Below, in pieces: positions 43,426 to 51,573 of a stretch of 64,000 nt of DNA. The position numbers were made by a program, and so were the translations under genes. Position 1 is the first letter of the stretch. Each line of letters opens with the position of its first letter. Origin of the DNA: Nonomuraea fuscirosea (lineage in GTDB: Bacteria; Actinomycetota; Actinomycetes; Streptosporangiales; Streptosporangiaceae); contig NZ_PVNG01000018.1 in NCBI RefSeq assembly GCF_003001935.1, forward strand, positions 217,045 to 281,044, in the 5' to 3' direction. The notes beneath the pieces were generated by a model. That model was not told the origin of the DNA. It made no database searches and was given only the letters and a program-made list of their open reading frames with translations.

Positions 43426-44621
43426 TCACGGATCCGGGCGCGCGCTGGTCGCTGCTGGACGAGTACACCGCTGACCCGAGCATCACGCTGGGCGTGTGCC
43501 GCGACATCGACGGCCTCTTCGCCGACCCCGACCCCGTCCCTCCGCCCGAGACCTTCACCCTGCTCGGCTGCGACCCGGCGGGACCGTTGCTGGACGCACT
43601 GCGCCACATCGGGACGGAGCGGGCGTGGCTGCCCAGCATCGCCCTGATCCCGGTCCACCGGCCGGAGCACCGGCCCGCCTCGTGCTGGACGTACGAGCAC
43701 GGCTGCACGTGCGAGCAGGAACTCATCGACGTCACCGTGGTCGCACGCCGCCCGTCGGCGACGCGGAAGGGCCTGGTGGACCTCGACTTAAGCGGATATA
43801 TCCGGCTACTCCCTGAGTGGGGGCTGCCGGAGGAGAGGCCCGACGGGACGGGCTTCCGCCTGGCCGCGCTCGACGACGAGAAGCTGGGCGCATGCCTGGA
43901 CGTCACCGGAGTCTTCCGCGTCCGCCCCGCCGCTCCCGTCCGCCCGCTGACCCTGATCGGCTTCCGCCCCGAAGCGCCACTGCCGGCACCGGCCGAGGGC
44001 CGCAGGTTCACGGCATCCATCCTGGCCGTCCAACGCGACGGACGCATCGGCGCCGGGGCAGGCGCGGTGGCGGCCACCGTCGTCTCCGTCCAGCCGTCGC
44101 GATCGGGCCACGGCCTGCTGGACATCGCCCTGGACAGCGGGGTGGAGGAGCCGCTGCCGACCGGCGCCCGCGAGCTCTTCCAGATGCGGTACGACGGCGG
44201 CCCGACCGAGCCCCACCTGTGGGCCCGCTACGACCGGCTGCTCCGCCAGGAATGGATCGGCCTCGCGTGCGGCGACCGTACCCATGGCCTGCCTGACAAA
44301 CCGGCCGGAACGACGTATCACCTCGACGGCCGTTCCATCACCGACATCGACGCCTTCTACTGTGCCATCGGTGAGGCGATCAACGGCCCCGGCGGCTACT
44401 TCGGCTCGAACCTCGACGCCCTGCACGACTGCCTGCGCGGCGGCTGGGGCGCGGCCACCCCGTTCCGGCTGATCTGGCACCACGCGGACGTGGCCCGCCG
44501 CCATCTCGTCCCGGGCTACGACCGTCCCACGCACGACCTCCGGTACTGGAAACCGAGGGTCGTACTGGACGACCTCCTGGAGTTCTTCGCCGAGCACAAA
44601 GTAGAGGTCGACTTCCGCTGA
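43422..44621 (+). CDS. Protein with C-terminal barstar domain
   Basis: 399 aa. The last ~110 residues have the barstar (ribonuclease inhibitor) pattern: YHLDGRSITDIDAFY, AIGEAINGPGGYFGSNLDALHDCL, then a DDLLEFFA tail. The preceding ~280 residues include two beta-rich repeats and are unassigned. Start ATG 43422 overlaps the regulator stop as ATGA. Barstar homologues neutralise RNase toxins; no cognate RNase lies next door, so the role here is open. Confidence 0.75.
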   Translation: MITDPGARWSLLDEYTADPSITLGVCRDIDGLFADPDPVPPPETFTLLGCDPAGPLLDALRHIGTERAWLPSIALIPVHRPEHRPASCWTYEHGCTCEQELIDVTVVARRPSATRKGLVDLDLSGYIRLLPEWGLPEERPDGTGFRLAALDDEKLGACLDVTGVFRVRPAAPVRPLTLIGFRPEAPLPAPAEGRRFTASILAVQRDGRIGAGAGAVAATVVSVQPSRSGHGLLDIALDSGVEEPLPTGARELFQMRYDGGPTEPHLWARYDRLLRQEWIGLACGDRTHGLPDKPAGTTYHLDGRSITDIDAFYCAIGEAINGPGGYFGSNLDALHDCLRGGWGAATPFRLIWHHADVARRHLVPGYDRPTHDLRYWKPRVVLDDLLEFFAEHKVEVDFR

Positions 44622-44730
44622 CCCGCGCAGGGGGCCAAATGTCCGGCAAATGTCCGAAGGAAAAGCCTGGTCACCCGGGACATCCGTAAGGAAGTATCAC
44701 TGCGCAAAACCCCGCAGCCAGGAGGTGCAG

Positions 44731-45507
44731 ATGGACACGTCCGCATACGTGCAGGCCGTGGTCGAGCAGACCGACACGTTCGCCGACTGGGTGGACGGCA
44801 AGGATGCGACGGCTCCGGTGCCGACCTGCCCCAAGTGGACCCTGGCCGATCTGGTCGATCACGTCGGGTCGACGCAGCGCATGGTGGCCATGCTCGTCGG
44901 TGAGCAGTTGAGCGAGCCGGACAGCGCGTTCGCTCGTTATGTCCCGGCTCCGGCTGATTCGAGCCAGTGGCGGGCCTGGCTGCGTGACGGCGCGGCCGCG
45001 GCGGGGCGTGCGTTCGCGGAGGTCGGCGACGACACGCCCGTGTGGGATCCGTCCGGTGCCGCGGCAGGGGTGCCGTTCTGGTCACGGCGGCTGTTCGGGG
45101 AGGCCTGCGTGCATCGTGCGGACGCGGCCGTGGCGCTCGCTCTGCCGTACGAACTGGCTCCGCAGCTCGCCGTCGAGGCGACCGAGGACTGGCTGGCCAC
45201 GATGACGTCCCGCGGCTACTGGGAGAACCGGCCGGACTTCGCCGACGCGCTGCGCGGGAACGGCCAGACCCTGCACTTCCACGCGACCGACGCCTCAGGC
45301 GAGTGGGTGGCCCGCCGGGAGCCGGACGAGGTCGCGCTGGAGCGGACGCACGCGGAGGCGGACGTCGTGGTGAGCGGGCCGGCCACCGATCTGCTCCTGG
45401 TCATCAGCCGACGCCGGCCGCTGGCCGCCTCTTCGCTGGACGTACAGGGCGATCGGGCCATGTTCGACCTCTGGATCGAGCACATGAACTGGGTCACCGA
45501 CGCCTGA
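44731..45507 (+). CDS. Maleylpyruvate isomerase family (MDMPI) protein
   Basis: 258 aa. An N-terminal four-helix DinB-like domain (LADLVDHVGSTQRM...EACVHRADA supplies metal-binding His residues) and a C-terminal MDMPI domain. Members include mycothiol-dependent maleylpyruvate isomerase and many mycothiol-linked proteins of unknown reaction. AGGAGG precedes ATG 44731 by about 5 bp. Confidence 0.78.
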   Translation: MDTSAYVQAVVEQTDTFADWVDGKDATAPVPTCPKWTLADLVDHVGSTQRMVAMLVGEQLSEPDSAFARYVPAPADSSQWRAWLRDGAAAAGRAFAEVGDDTPVWDPSGAAAGVPFWSRRLFGEACVHRADAAVALALPYELAPQLAVEATEDWLATMTSRGYWENRPDFADALRGNGQTLHFHATDASGEWVARREPDEVALERTHAEADVVVSGPATDLLLVISRRRPLAASSLDVQGDRAMFDLWIEHMNWVTDA

Positions 45508-45517
45508 CCTGCCAGGT

Positions 45518-45552
45518 CGGTGCGGTGGGCGGCGGGGCCGCCCACCGCACCG
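45518..45552. terminator. Bidirectional 16-bp perfect hairpin terminator
   Basis: CGGTGCGGTGGGCGGC and GCCGCCCACCGCACCG form a perfect 16-bp stem with a GGG loop, placed between the convergent MDMPI gene and the Cys-rich protein gene. It marks the left border of the peptide cluster. Confidence 0.75.
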
Positions 45553-45561
45553 AGCCCGGAG

Positions 45562-45894
45562 TCAGCTGCAGGTCCGGTGATTCACCCGGCAGATGCAGCC
45601 TGCGCCGCTCTTGGTGAAGTCGCAGCAGTCGAAGCGGTACAGCGTGCTGCCCAGGTAGGCGCACGTCGTCCAGCACTGCTTGCCACCGCAGCTGTACCGC
45701 TTGGAGCAGCCGCTCGCGCAGCACGTCGTGGCCGAGCAGCAGCTGCACCCCGGATAGCCGTAGCAGCCGTCCGGCGCCGCCTCGGCCCGGCCGGGGAACC
45801 AGGCGTTGCTGGCGACCCCGACGATGGTCGCGCCCGCGACGGCGAGGAACTTGTTCCGCGTCAGCCGCGTCTTCTTCACGTGCTCGACGATCAT
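45562..45894 (-). CDS. Cys-rich protein resembling methylamine dehydrogenase light chain
   Basis: 110 aa. An export leader (KKTRLTRNKFLAVAGATIVG, cleaved near AEA) precedes ~72 residues with 15 Cys. The stretch WTTCAYLG...RFDCCDF...GAGCICRVN lines up with the WVASCYNP...YRDCCGY...GRCPCLN region of the beta chain of methylamine dehydrogenase (from memory). That protein builds tryptophan tryptophylquinone from two Trp; here the mature part has only one, so the cofactor cannot form. No heavy chain is present. ATG 45894 overlaps the stop of the upstream thioredoxin-like gene as ATGA. Confidence 0.8.
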   Translation of the reverse strand: MIVEHVKKTRLTRNKFLAVAGATIVGVASNAWFPGRAEAAPDGCYGYPGCSCCSATTCCASGCSKRYSCGGKQCWTTCAYLGSTLYRFDCCDFTKSGAGCICRVNHRTCS

Positions 45895-46418
45895 GCGCTC
45901 ATCCCCTCTGGTACGTCCAATCTCTGTTCCCACAGCACTTCGAGGTCCGCGGCGCTGTCAGCGTCGCTGCCACTGGCGTAGGCGACCAGGAACCCGTCGC
46001 GCTGGAGGAGCACGGTGGGAAACATGGCCATGGGCAGGTCGGCGTCCACGGCCTTGGCCTGTTCGCCGTCGAAGGCCGCGACGTGCGGCGGGAGCGTCGT
46101 GAGCAGGTCGGAGGCGGAGTCGCCGGCGATGATCGCCACCGTCTGCCGGCCGCTGAACTCGCCCAGACTCGCCGCGAGGCCGTGACACGTGCCGCAGGTG
46201 CTGGACATGAACAGCACCAGAGTGTCCTGCGTCGCGTCGGGGATCAGCCCGACCAGGCTCTCGGGGAGCTTCCTGCCGATGATCAGCTGGGCGCTGGGAT
46301 CCATGCCGCGCCCCGTCAGGCGCAGCCGGAGCTCGGCGATTCCCCGCAGACAGGCCAGGAAGGCCACCGTGAGCACGACACAGGTCGCCACCAGCACCAC
46401 GGCCAGAACCTGTTCCAT
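45891..46418 (-). CDS. Membrane-anchored thioredoxin-like protein (CGTC)
   Basis: 175 aa. An N-terminal TM (VLAVVLVATCVVLTVAFLACL) anchors a TlpA/MauD-type domain with active site SSTCGTCHGLA near residue 80 and cis-Pro region LPMAMFPTVLL. Thiol-disulfide exchange outside the membrane is the likely role. Its ATG overlaps the upstream stop as TGATG and its stop overlaps the downstream Cys-rich gene, so they are cotranslated. Confidence 0.85.
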   Translation of the reverse strand: MEQVLAVVLVATCVVLTVAFLACLRGIAELRLRLTGRGMDPSAQLIIGRKLPESLVGLIPDATQDTLVLFMSSTCGTCHGLAASLGEFSGRQTVAIIAGDSASDLLTTLPPHVAAFDGEQAKAVDADLPMAMFPTVLLQRDGFLVAYASGSDADSAADLEVLWEQRLDVPEGMSA

Positions 46419-46936
46419 CAGGCCGCCTGACTGAGCCGGCGCATGAAGTGCACGGTCAGGGTGCCGTCCACGCGGTTGTCGAAGCACTCCAGGACGACCC
46501 GGTCGCCCGGCTTCAGCGGCTGGGCCAGCGGCCTGGCGGACGGCTCGCCCTCCATGCCCTCGTAGTGCAGCGTGCGCGGGTCGAGCAGGCAGACCTGCCC
46601 GCCGACCGTGATGCGGTTCTCGGACACCTCCGCCACGGTGCCGTGCACGTTGCGGTGCAGGGCGACCGCCACGGGCGATCCCGGCGCGGACTCGTCGATG
46701 ACGACGAGATCGCCGGGCCGCAGTGTCCAGCCGTAGGGCAGTTCCTCCGCCTTCGCCGCGACGGGCGCGGCCGCGGTGCGGCCGGCCGAGGCGCCGTAAC
46801 GGCGCACCGTCACGTCCTGGCCGGCGCCGCTGACCAGGACCGCGATGGGGGCGTCGGACGGGGGCAGCGGCGTGGAGCCGGCCGGATCCCGGAGGATGCC
46901 GGCGAACAGCCCGCGTCTGGTCGATTCCTCCTTCAT
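46418..46936 (-). CDS. Soluble protein of unknown function in the peptide cluster
   Basis: 172 aa, no TM. The N-terminus STRRGLFAGIL recalls a twin-arginine motif but no hydrophobic stretch follows. Two beta-rich halves carry YGWTLRPGDLVVI and LKPGDRVVLECFDN. AGGAAG precedes ATG 46936. No family known to me; the position in the operon ties it to the Cys-rich protein. Confidence 0.65.
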   Translation of the reverse strand: MKEESTRRGLFAGILRDPAGSTPLPPSDAPIAVLVSGAGQDVTVRRYGASAGRTAAAPVAAKAEELPYGWTLRPGDLVVIDESAPGSPVAVALHRNVHGTVAEVSENRITVGGQVCLLDPRTLHYEGMEGEPSARPLAQPLKPGDRVVLECFDNRVDGTLTVHFMRRLSQAA

Positions 46937-46983
46937 TACTGCTTCCTTTCTCTGGGGGGTTACTACGGGGGCTCATCGGTGGG

Positions 46984-47535
46984 TTACAGCAGAGATGTGA
47001 GTACGGGGTAGAGCGCGCACAGCGCGGCGACGGCCAGCGGATCGGTGATCATGCGGGCACGCGCGATGCCGCCCGAGACGTACACGTCCATCGACGTGAG
47101 CAGCGCGGACAGGCCCACTCGCGTCAGGGCGAAGACGACGTAACCGGCCGCGCCGAGCAGCGGGTCGGCGGTGACGAAGGCGGCCAGCGGCAGCACGTAC
47201 CAGAGCCAGAAGCCGATGCGCGTGGTGAAGCCGAGCCCGAGCGCGAACCCGTTGTAGGCGGCGGTGCGCCAGTCGTTGTAGCCCAGCCAGCGGGTGTCGG
47301 TCTCCCGGTCCAGCTGCCAGGGGACCGCCTTGAACGCCGCACCGGCGACGGACACCGTGACCGCGGCCAGCGCGAGCAACGCCCGCAGCGAGGGCTCCAC
47401 GGCCGCGCCGAGGAGACCGGCGAAAGCCCCGGAGAGCGCCGCGCCCGTCATCGCCGACAGCACGAGGACGGCACCGGCCACCACCGAGGAACCGAAGCAC
47501 CCGGACACGCGGGCGCGCGTGATCATGATGATCAC
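46984..47535 (-). CDS. Membrane protein, 4-5 TM, in the peptide cluster
   Basis: 183 aa. Hydrophobic segments include SSVVAGAVLVLSAMTGAALSGAF, RALLALAAVTVSVAGAA and FWLWYVLPLAAFVT. GTG 47535 follows GAGG by about 7 bp. No family recognised. Confidence 0.65.
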   Translation of the reverse strand: MIIMITRARVSGCFGSSVVAGAVLVLSAMTGAALSGAFAGLLGAAVEPSLRALLALAAVTVSVAGAAFKAVPWQLDRETDTRWLGYNDWRTAAYNGFALGLGFTTRIGFWLWYVLPLAAFVTADPLLGAAGYVVFALTRVGLSALLTSMDVYVSGGIARARMITDPLAVAALCALYPVLTSLL

Positions 47536-47544
47536 GTTGGGGCC

Positions 47545-47703
47545 TCAAGGGAGGGTCTGCTGCGCGATCCCCACGACGAGTGCGGCCACGACCAGCAGCG
47601 CCCAGGGCTGCAGCCCCAGGAGATGGCCCGCGAGCAGGCCCAGCACGGCCGGCGGGAGCGCCAGTGCTGGTCTGGTCCGCGGGCTGGTCAGGAGGTCGGG
47701 CAT
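47545..47703 (-). CDS. 52-aa membrane peptide
   Basis: Reads MPDLLTSPRTRPALALPPAVL followed by one or two hydrophobic stretches (AVLGLLAGHLLG, WALLVVAALVVGIA). GAGGAG lies ~7 bp before ATG 47703. It sits tightly between two operon genes and is too short for usual gene calls. Role unknown. Confidence 0.6.
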   Translation of the reverse strand: MPDLLTSPRTRPALALPPAVLGLLAGHLLGLQPWALLVVAALVVGIAQQTLP

Positions 47704-47713
47704 CGGTGTCTCC

Positions 47714-48295
47714 TCACCCGCCGGCCGAAGCCTGGCCGGCCGAAGTCTGACCGGCCGAAGCCTGGGCCGAAGTCGGGGCCGGGCTCACCCGGGCCGGGCC
47801 GTAGGCGGCGTGGTAGAGCTGCTCGATGTCGTCGGCGTAGCGCAGCACGCCCTTGGCCACCACCAGGCCGCCCGACACCGCGACGCCGAAGGGGCCCGAG
47901 TGCACCTTGTACCGCTCCCGGACGGCCGCGCCCTCCGCGCCGATGAGCGCGCGCGAGTCCGCGTGCAGAATCCGCCGGAAACCCTCCGCCGACCCCGGCA
48001 TGGTGCCGTCGCTGACCACGCAGGCGAACCCGGCCGGGTCGGCCGAGCGCGCGACCTCCGTGGCCACCTCGTGGCAGGGCTCGCAGTCACCGAAGAAGAA
48101 CATGACCACGTCGTTGTCACGCAGCCCGGGGAAGGGCGGCGCGACCGCTCCGACGGCGAGCCCGTCGGCCGGCGCGTTCCCGCTCACCGCCACCCGGTCC
48201 TGCAGAATCGACAATTCACGGCGTACGACCAAAAGGCCGAGTAAAAGCAGAATGAGCCAGACGGCGCACACGACGAACAACGCGGTGTATCCCAT
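47714..48295 (-). CDS. Membrane-anchored thioredoxin-like protein (CEPC), MauD-like
   Basis: 193 aa. TM at ~5-25 (LFVVCAVWLILLLLGLLVV), then a thioredoxin-like fold with GDCEPCHEVA near residue 70 and a repetitive Ala/Gly/Ser/Gln tail (SAQASAGQTSAGQASAGG). MauD-like proteins help fold the disulfides of the methylamine dehydrogenase light chain. Directly downstream of mauE. Confidence 0.83.
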   Translation of the reverse strand: MGYTALFVVCAVWLILLLLGLLVVRRELSILQDRVAVSGNAPADGLAVGAVAPPFPGLRDNDVVMFFFGDCEPCHEVATEVARSADPAGFACVVSDGTMPGSAEGFRRILHADSRALIGAEGAAVRERYKVHSGPFGVAVSGGLVVAKGVLRYADDIEQLYHAAYGPARVSPAPTSAQASAGQTSAGQASAGG

Positions 48296-48305
48296 GACGT
48301 TCCAT

Positions 48306-48830
48306 TCACCCGTCGATACGGACGCTGAAAGGCTTGAGCTCGGCCAGCGTGGAAATCAGCAGATATCCACATGCGATCGCCCCGCCGATGAGCAATCCCG
48401 AAATTCGCTGCTCCATGCTCGGGACGGCCGGCACGGCGGCGAGGAAGGCCGCGACGGCGATCAGCACGAGGTTGCGCGCCACCGTCGCCCACGAGGTCGT
48501 CTCGCCCGTGCCGAAGCAGGCGCACTCCACGCTCTGCCCCGCCAGCACCGACCGTACGACCACCGCGGTGAACGCCACCAGCAGCGCGAGCGCGGCCAGG
48601 GCGGCCGGGAACAGGACCGGGCTGACCGCCACGGCCACGCCCGCCGCCACCTCCACGACGCCGAGCAGCCGGCCGAGGCCGGGCCGCACCCGCTTGACGA
48701 TGCCGAAGCGGATCAACGCGAGCGCCAATCCGAACGGCCGCCTGATTTTCGGCACGCCACTGGCCAGAAAAAGCGCGGCGAGCAATCCGCAGGCTATTCC
48801 GGCGAAATCCGCGGCATCCATGGACATCAT
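48306..48830 (-). CDS. MauE-family redox membrane protein
   Basis: 174 aa. Four TM helices and the CACFG motif (VECACFGTG), the signature of MauE/DoxX-like redox proteins which support disulfide formation. It is the first gene of the minus-strand operon and shares a -10 region with the divergent lipoprotein gene. ATG 48830, 48827 and 48821 are all in frame; the first is nearest the promoter. Confidence 0.83.
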   Translation of the reverse strand: MMSMDAADFAGIACGLLAALFLASGVPKIRRPFGLALALIRFGIVKRVRPGLGRLLGVVEVAAGVAVAVSPVLFPAALAALALLVAFTAVVVRSVLAGQSVECACFGTGETTSWATVARNLVLIAVAAFLAAVPAVPSMEQRISGLLIGGAIACGYLLISTLAELKPFSVRIDG

Positions 48831-48842
48831 CGTGGACGCTGG

Positions 48843-48848
48843 TAATAC
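48843..48848. promoter_or_regulatory. Shared -10 element of a divergent promoter
   Basis: Plus strand TAATAC lies 8 bp before the lipoprotein ATG. On the minus strand, shifted by one base, TATTAC (48847-48842) is the -10 for mauE, 11 bp from its ATG. One sequence thus appears to serve both directions. Confidence 0.5.
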
Positions 48849-48856
48849 TTTGACGA

Positions 48857-49381
48857 ATGAGAAGGTCGGCATTTCTTCCGTTCTCGGCGTTGGTGTTGCT
48901 GTTGTGCGCTTGTTCCGCCGGGCCGCCCGCGCAGAAACAGGCCGCGGCCCGGGAATCGCCGCCGAGCACCGTGGGCTGGACGACCTCCGTCTCGCCGCCG
49001 CCGACTCCTTCCGGCGACGGGGTGCCCTGCGTGGACGCGGACCGGGCCGGGGACGAGGGCGCGGCGGCGGGCGGCGTACGGGCCGGGCCGTTCGGCACGG
49101 TTCTGCGCGAGCAGCGCGGCGGCGTGGCCAAACTGTGGGTGGCACAGGATCCCGACAAGGGGCGGGCCGAGGCGCTGATCCGGGTCGAGCACGTCGAGTC
49201 GGGGACCGTCGCCTACTACGTGCGCGACGCCTCCGCGACCTCCACCGTGCTCGACGACGACGGCTCGCCGTCCGAGGACAAGATCTACCCTGGCCAGATC
49301 CTGCTGCCGCCCGACGGGCATGTGCGCATCACGGTCGGCATCGGCCGCGCCGCGGGCTGCTTCGCCTACACCCTGCGCTAG
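48857..49381 (+). CDS. Lipoprotein of unknown function
   Basis: 174 aa. The signal peptide FLPFSALVLLLCACS has a lipobox-like LCAC. A Pro/Ser-rich linker leads to a beta-rich domain (~75-174). The stop TAG overlaps the convergent stop TAG of the six-Cys peptide at 49378-49381 (palindromic CTAG). It is encoded opposite to the peptide operons and leaderless. Confidence 0.65.
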   Translation: MRRSAFLPFSALVLLLCACSAGPPAQKQAAARESPPSTVGWTTSVSPPPTPSGDGVPCVDADRAGDEGAAAGGVRAGPFGTVLREQRGGVAKLWVAQDPDKGRAEALIRVEHVESGTVAYYVRDASATSTVLDDDGSPSEDKIYPGQILLPPDGHVRITVGIGRAAGCFAYTLR

Positions 49382-49572
49382 CAGACCCAGACGTCGACGT
49401 AGGTGCAGCCGGTGCAGCCGGACGTGCCGCCGACGACGTGGCAGAGCTTGCGCTTGCGCACCATGTTCTTGCAGGAGCAGGTGACGTAGTAGGACGTGTC
49501 GGCGCTCGCCGTGGCCTTGGGCACGAGTCTGCTGAGCACACGGTCGCCGAGTCGTTCCAGGACGCCTGTCAT
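49378..49572 (-). CDS. Six-cysteine peptide precursor (peptide I)
   Basis: 64 aa: a leader with MTGVLERLGDRVLSRLVPKA, a probable cleavage ASA/D, then ~40 residues with CSC, LC, CTGC and a C-terminal VC. The spacing is like part of the methylamine dehydrogenase light chain fold. It has its own promoter with SARP-type repeats. GGAG is 10 bp before ATG 49572. The LGDRVL leader recurs in the small frame at 53921. Confidence 0.75.
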   Translation of the reverse strand: MTGVLERLGDRVLSRLVPKATASADTSYYVTCSCKNMVRKRKLCHVVGGTSGCTGCTYVDVWVC

Positions 49573-49606
49573 GGCGGTGGTCTCCTTCGGATGGGGGGTT
49601 ACCTGA

Positions 49607-49650
49607 AAGTTATCGGCACCGCATACAGCCGCCCGTATACCCGCGCTACA
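49607..49650 (-). promoter_or_regulatory. SARP-type promoter of peptide I
   Basis: On the minus strand TGTAG, a TATAC element and TGTAT follow each other at 11-12 bp (plus-strand TACA at 49647-49650, GTATAC at 49635-49640, ATACA at 49623-49627). TGTAT is exactly 10 bp from -10 box TAACTT (49612-49607). The same architecture precedes the second peptide gene. Confidence 0.6.
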
Positions 49651-49703
49651 GCGCGGTCGCGAGTGGTCGTCCGATGTGGTGAGGTCCGGCCGGGACGTCG
49701 GCG

Positions 49704-51503
49704 TCATCCGCTGTCCGTGCCGCGTGACGCTGTCTCTTCTCGGTGGTTCAGCTCCGCCGCCGCCAGCCTGACCAGGTCGTGCATACGCAGCCGGCCACCG
49801 GGAGCGGGCTCCAGCAGGCGGAGTTCGACCAGCACGTCGAGCGCGCGCTCCGCCGCCGCCCGCGGCACGCCCAGCAGCGCCGCCGTCACCGCCACGTCGA
49901 CCTCGGGCTGGTCCAGCGCGCCCAGTGACCGGAAGGCCCGCGCCGCGTCCGACCGGTCGGACAGCTGATCGTAACCGGCTCGGACGCAGGAACGCACCCC
50001 CGGCAACAGATCCAGGCGGCTGCCCCGGTCCCGCAGGCGTACGGCGAAGGTCTCCAGGGGCAGGTCAGGTCGCCCGGCCAGCCGGGTGCCCGCCGCGCGC
50101 ACCGCCAGCGGGAGACGGCCGCACGAACGGACCACCTCCGCCGCCGCCTCGGGCTCGGCGGCCACCCGGGGCTCGCCCGCCAGCGACGCCAGCAGCCGTA
50201 CGGCCTCCGCCTCCTCCAGCGGGCCCACCGCGATCGGCACCGCGTCCAGGGTCGCCGGCAGTCCCCGGCAGGTGACCAGCGCGGCACACCCGTCGCCCGC
50301 CGGGATCAGCGGCGTCACCTGCGCGGCTCCGGTCGCGTTGTCCAGCACCACCAGGACCCGGCGACCGGCCAGCACCGACCGGTACAGCGCCGCCGCCTCG
50401 GCCTCCGTCACCGGCACCTCATCACCCGGCACACCCAACGTGCGCAGCAGCTCCCCGAGCACCTCGACCGGCCGCGCGGGCGGCACGCCGGCCGTCGATC
50501 CCCCCAGGTCGGCGTAGAGCACGCCGTCGGCGTACCGCCCGGCCACCCGCTGCGCCACCCGCAGCGCCAGCGCCGACTTCCCGCTCCCGCCGCCTCCGTG
50601 CAACGCCACCACCCGCACCCCGCCGCCCTGGCCCGCCGGCGCGGTGAGGGCGGTCGTCGCGAGCGTGACCAGCCGGGGGCGATCGACGAAGGCCGGCGGG
50701 ACCGGAGGTAGGAGGCGTCGGGCGCCGCGCAGGGTGACGACAGAGCCGCCCGGGTCCACGTCATGGCCGAGGATCATCCGGTGGAGGCGGCGGAGTTCGG
50801 CGCCCGGGTCCAGGCCCAGCTCCTCCGCCAGGGCGTGGCGGGCCGCCGCGAACGCCGCCAGGGCTCCCGGCCGGTCGCCGCAGCGGTGGAGCGCCAGCAT
50901 GAGCTGGGCGTGGAGGTGCTCGCGCAGCGGGTAGCGCGCGGTCAGGGTGCGGAGCCGTTCGGCGGCCTCCCGGTGCGCGCCGAGCGCCAGTTGCACGTCG
51001 ATGTGCTCCTCGACCGTGCTCAGGTAGCGGTCGGTCAGGTCGGCGACCACGGTGCGCAGGGCCGGGCCGAGCGGGACGTCCTCGGCGGGAGCGCCGTGCC
51101 ACATCCCGAGGGCCCGCGCGTACGCCGCCTCCGCCGCCCCGAGGTTCTCGCCGGACCACGCCTTCCTGGCCCGGGCGAGCTGCTCCTCGAACCGGAACAG
51201 GTCCAACTCTGGCGGCTCGACCAGCAGCAGGTAGCCGCCGTCGGAGGTCACCAGCCGGTCGGCCGCCGGGGAATCGGCGGCCGACAGGAGGTGACGCAGC
51301 TGCATGACGTACGTGTGCAGGTTCGGCACCGCCGAGCGCGGCGGGCGGCCGTCCCAGACCTCCGTCACCAGCGAACGGATCGGCACGGCGCGTCCGGCGT
51401 GCGCGAGCAGCATGGCGATGACGGTGCGCTGCTTGCGCGCCGAGATCCGGACGGGTGTCCCCGTCGGCTGGACGCGAAGGGGCCCGAGCAGCTGGAACCT
51501 CAC
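49704..51503 (-). CDS. SARP-family regulator with NB-ARC ATPase (copy 1)
   Basis: 599 aa. An OmpR-like DNA-binding domain (~1-95), the BTAD domain (~100-250), then an NB-ARC ATPase with Walker A LHGGGGSGKSALAL and VLVVLDNATGAAQV. No TPR region follows. AfsR/DnrI-type regulators bind direct repeats 11 bp apart near the -35, as found before both peptide genes. GTG 51503 is chosen from the family start FQLLGP. Closely similar in plan to the copy at 54173. Confidence 0.85.
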   Translation of the reverse strand: MRFQLLGPLRVQPTGTPVRISARKQRTVIAMLLAHAGRAVPIRSLVTEVWDGRPPRSAVPNLHTYVMQLRHLLSAADSPAADRLVTSDGGYLLLVEPPELDLFRFEEQLARARKAWSGENLGAAEAAYARALGMWHGAPAEDVPLGPALRTVVADLTDRYLSTVEEHIDVQLALGAHREAAERLRTLTARYPLREHLHAQLMLALHRCGDRPGALAAFAAARHALAEELGLDPGAELRRLHRMILGHDVDPGGSVVTLRGARRLLPPVPPAFVDRPRLVTLATTALTAPAGQGGGVRVVALHGGGGSGKSALALRVAQRVAGRYADGVLYADLGGSTAGVPPARPVEVLGELLRTLGVPGDEVPVTEAEAAALYRSVLAGRRVLVVLDNATGAAQVTPLIPAGDGCAALVTCRGLPATLDAVPIAVGPLEEAEAVRLLASLAGEPRVAAEPEAAAEVVRSCGRLPLAVRAAGTRLAGRPDLPLETFAVRLRDRGSRLDLLPGVRSCVRAGYDQLSDRSDAARAFRSLGALDQPEVDVAVTAALLGVPRAAAERALDVLVELRLLEPAPGGRLRMHDLVRLAAAELNHREETASRGTDSG

Positions 51504-51573
51504 CCGGCCGGCGCGAGCCCGGTCGGCGCGAGCCCCGCCGCGGGCACCCCGCACAGCACCCGCCCGGCCGCGG

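Noticed and set aside
45562..48830. True methylamine utilisation (mau) operon
   Set aside because: No heavy chain, no MauG-type enzyme, no electron acceptor, and the light-chain-like protein lacks the second Trp.
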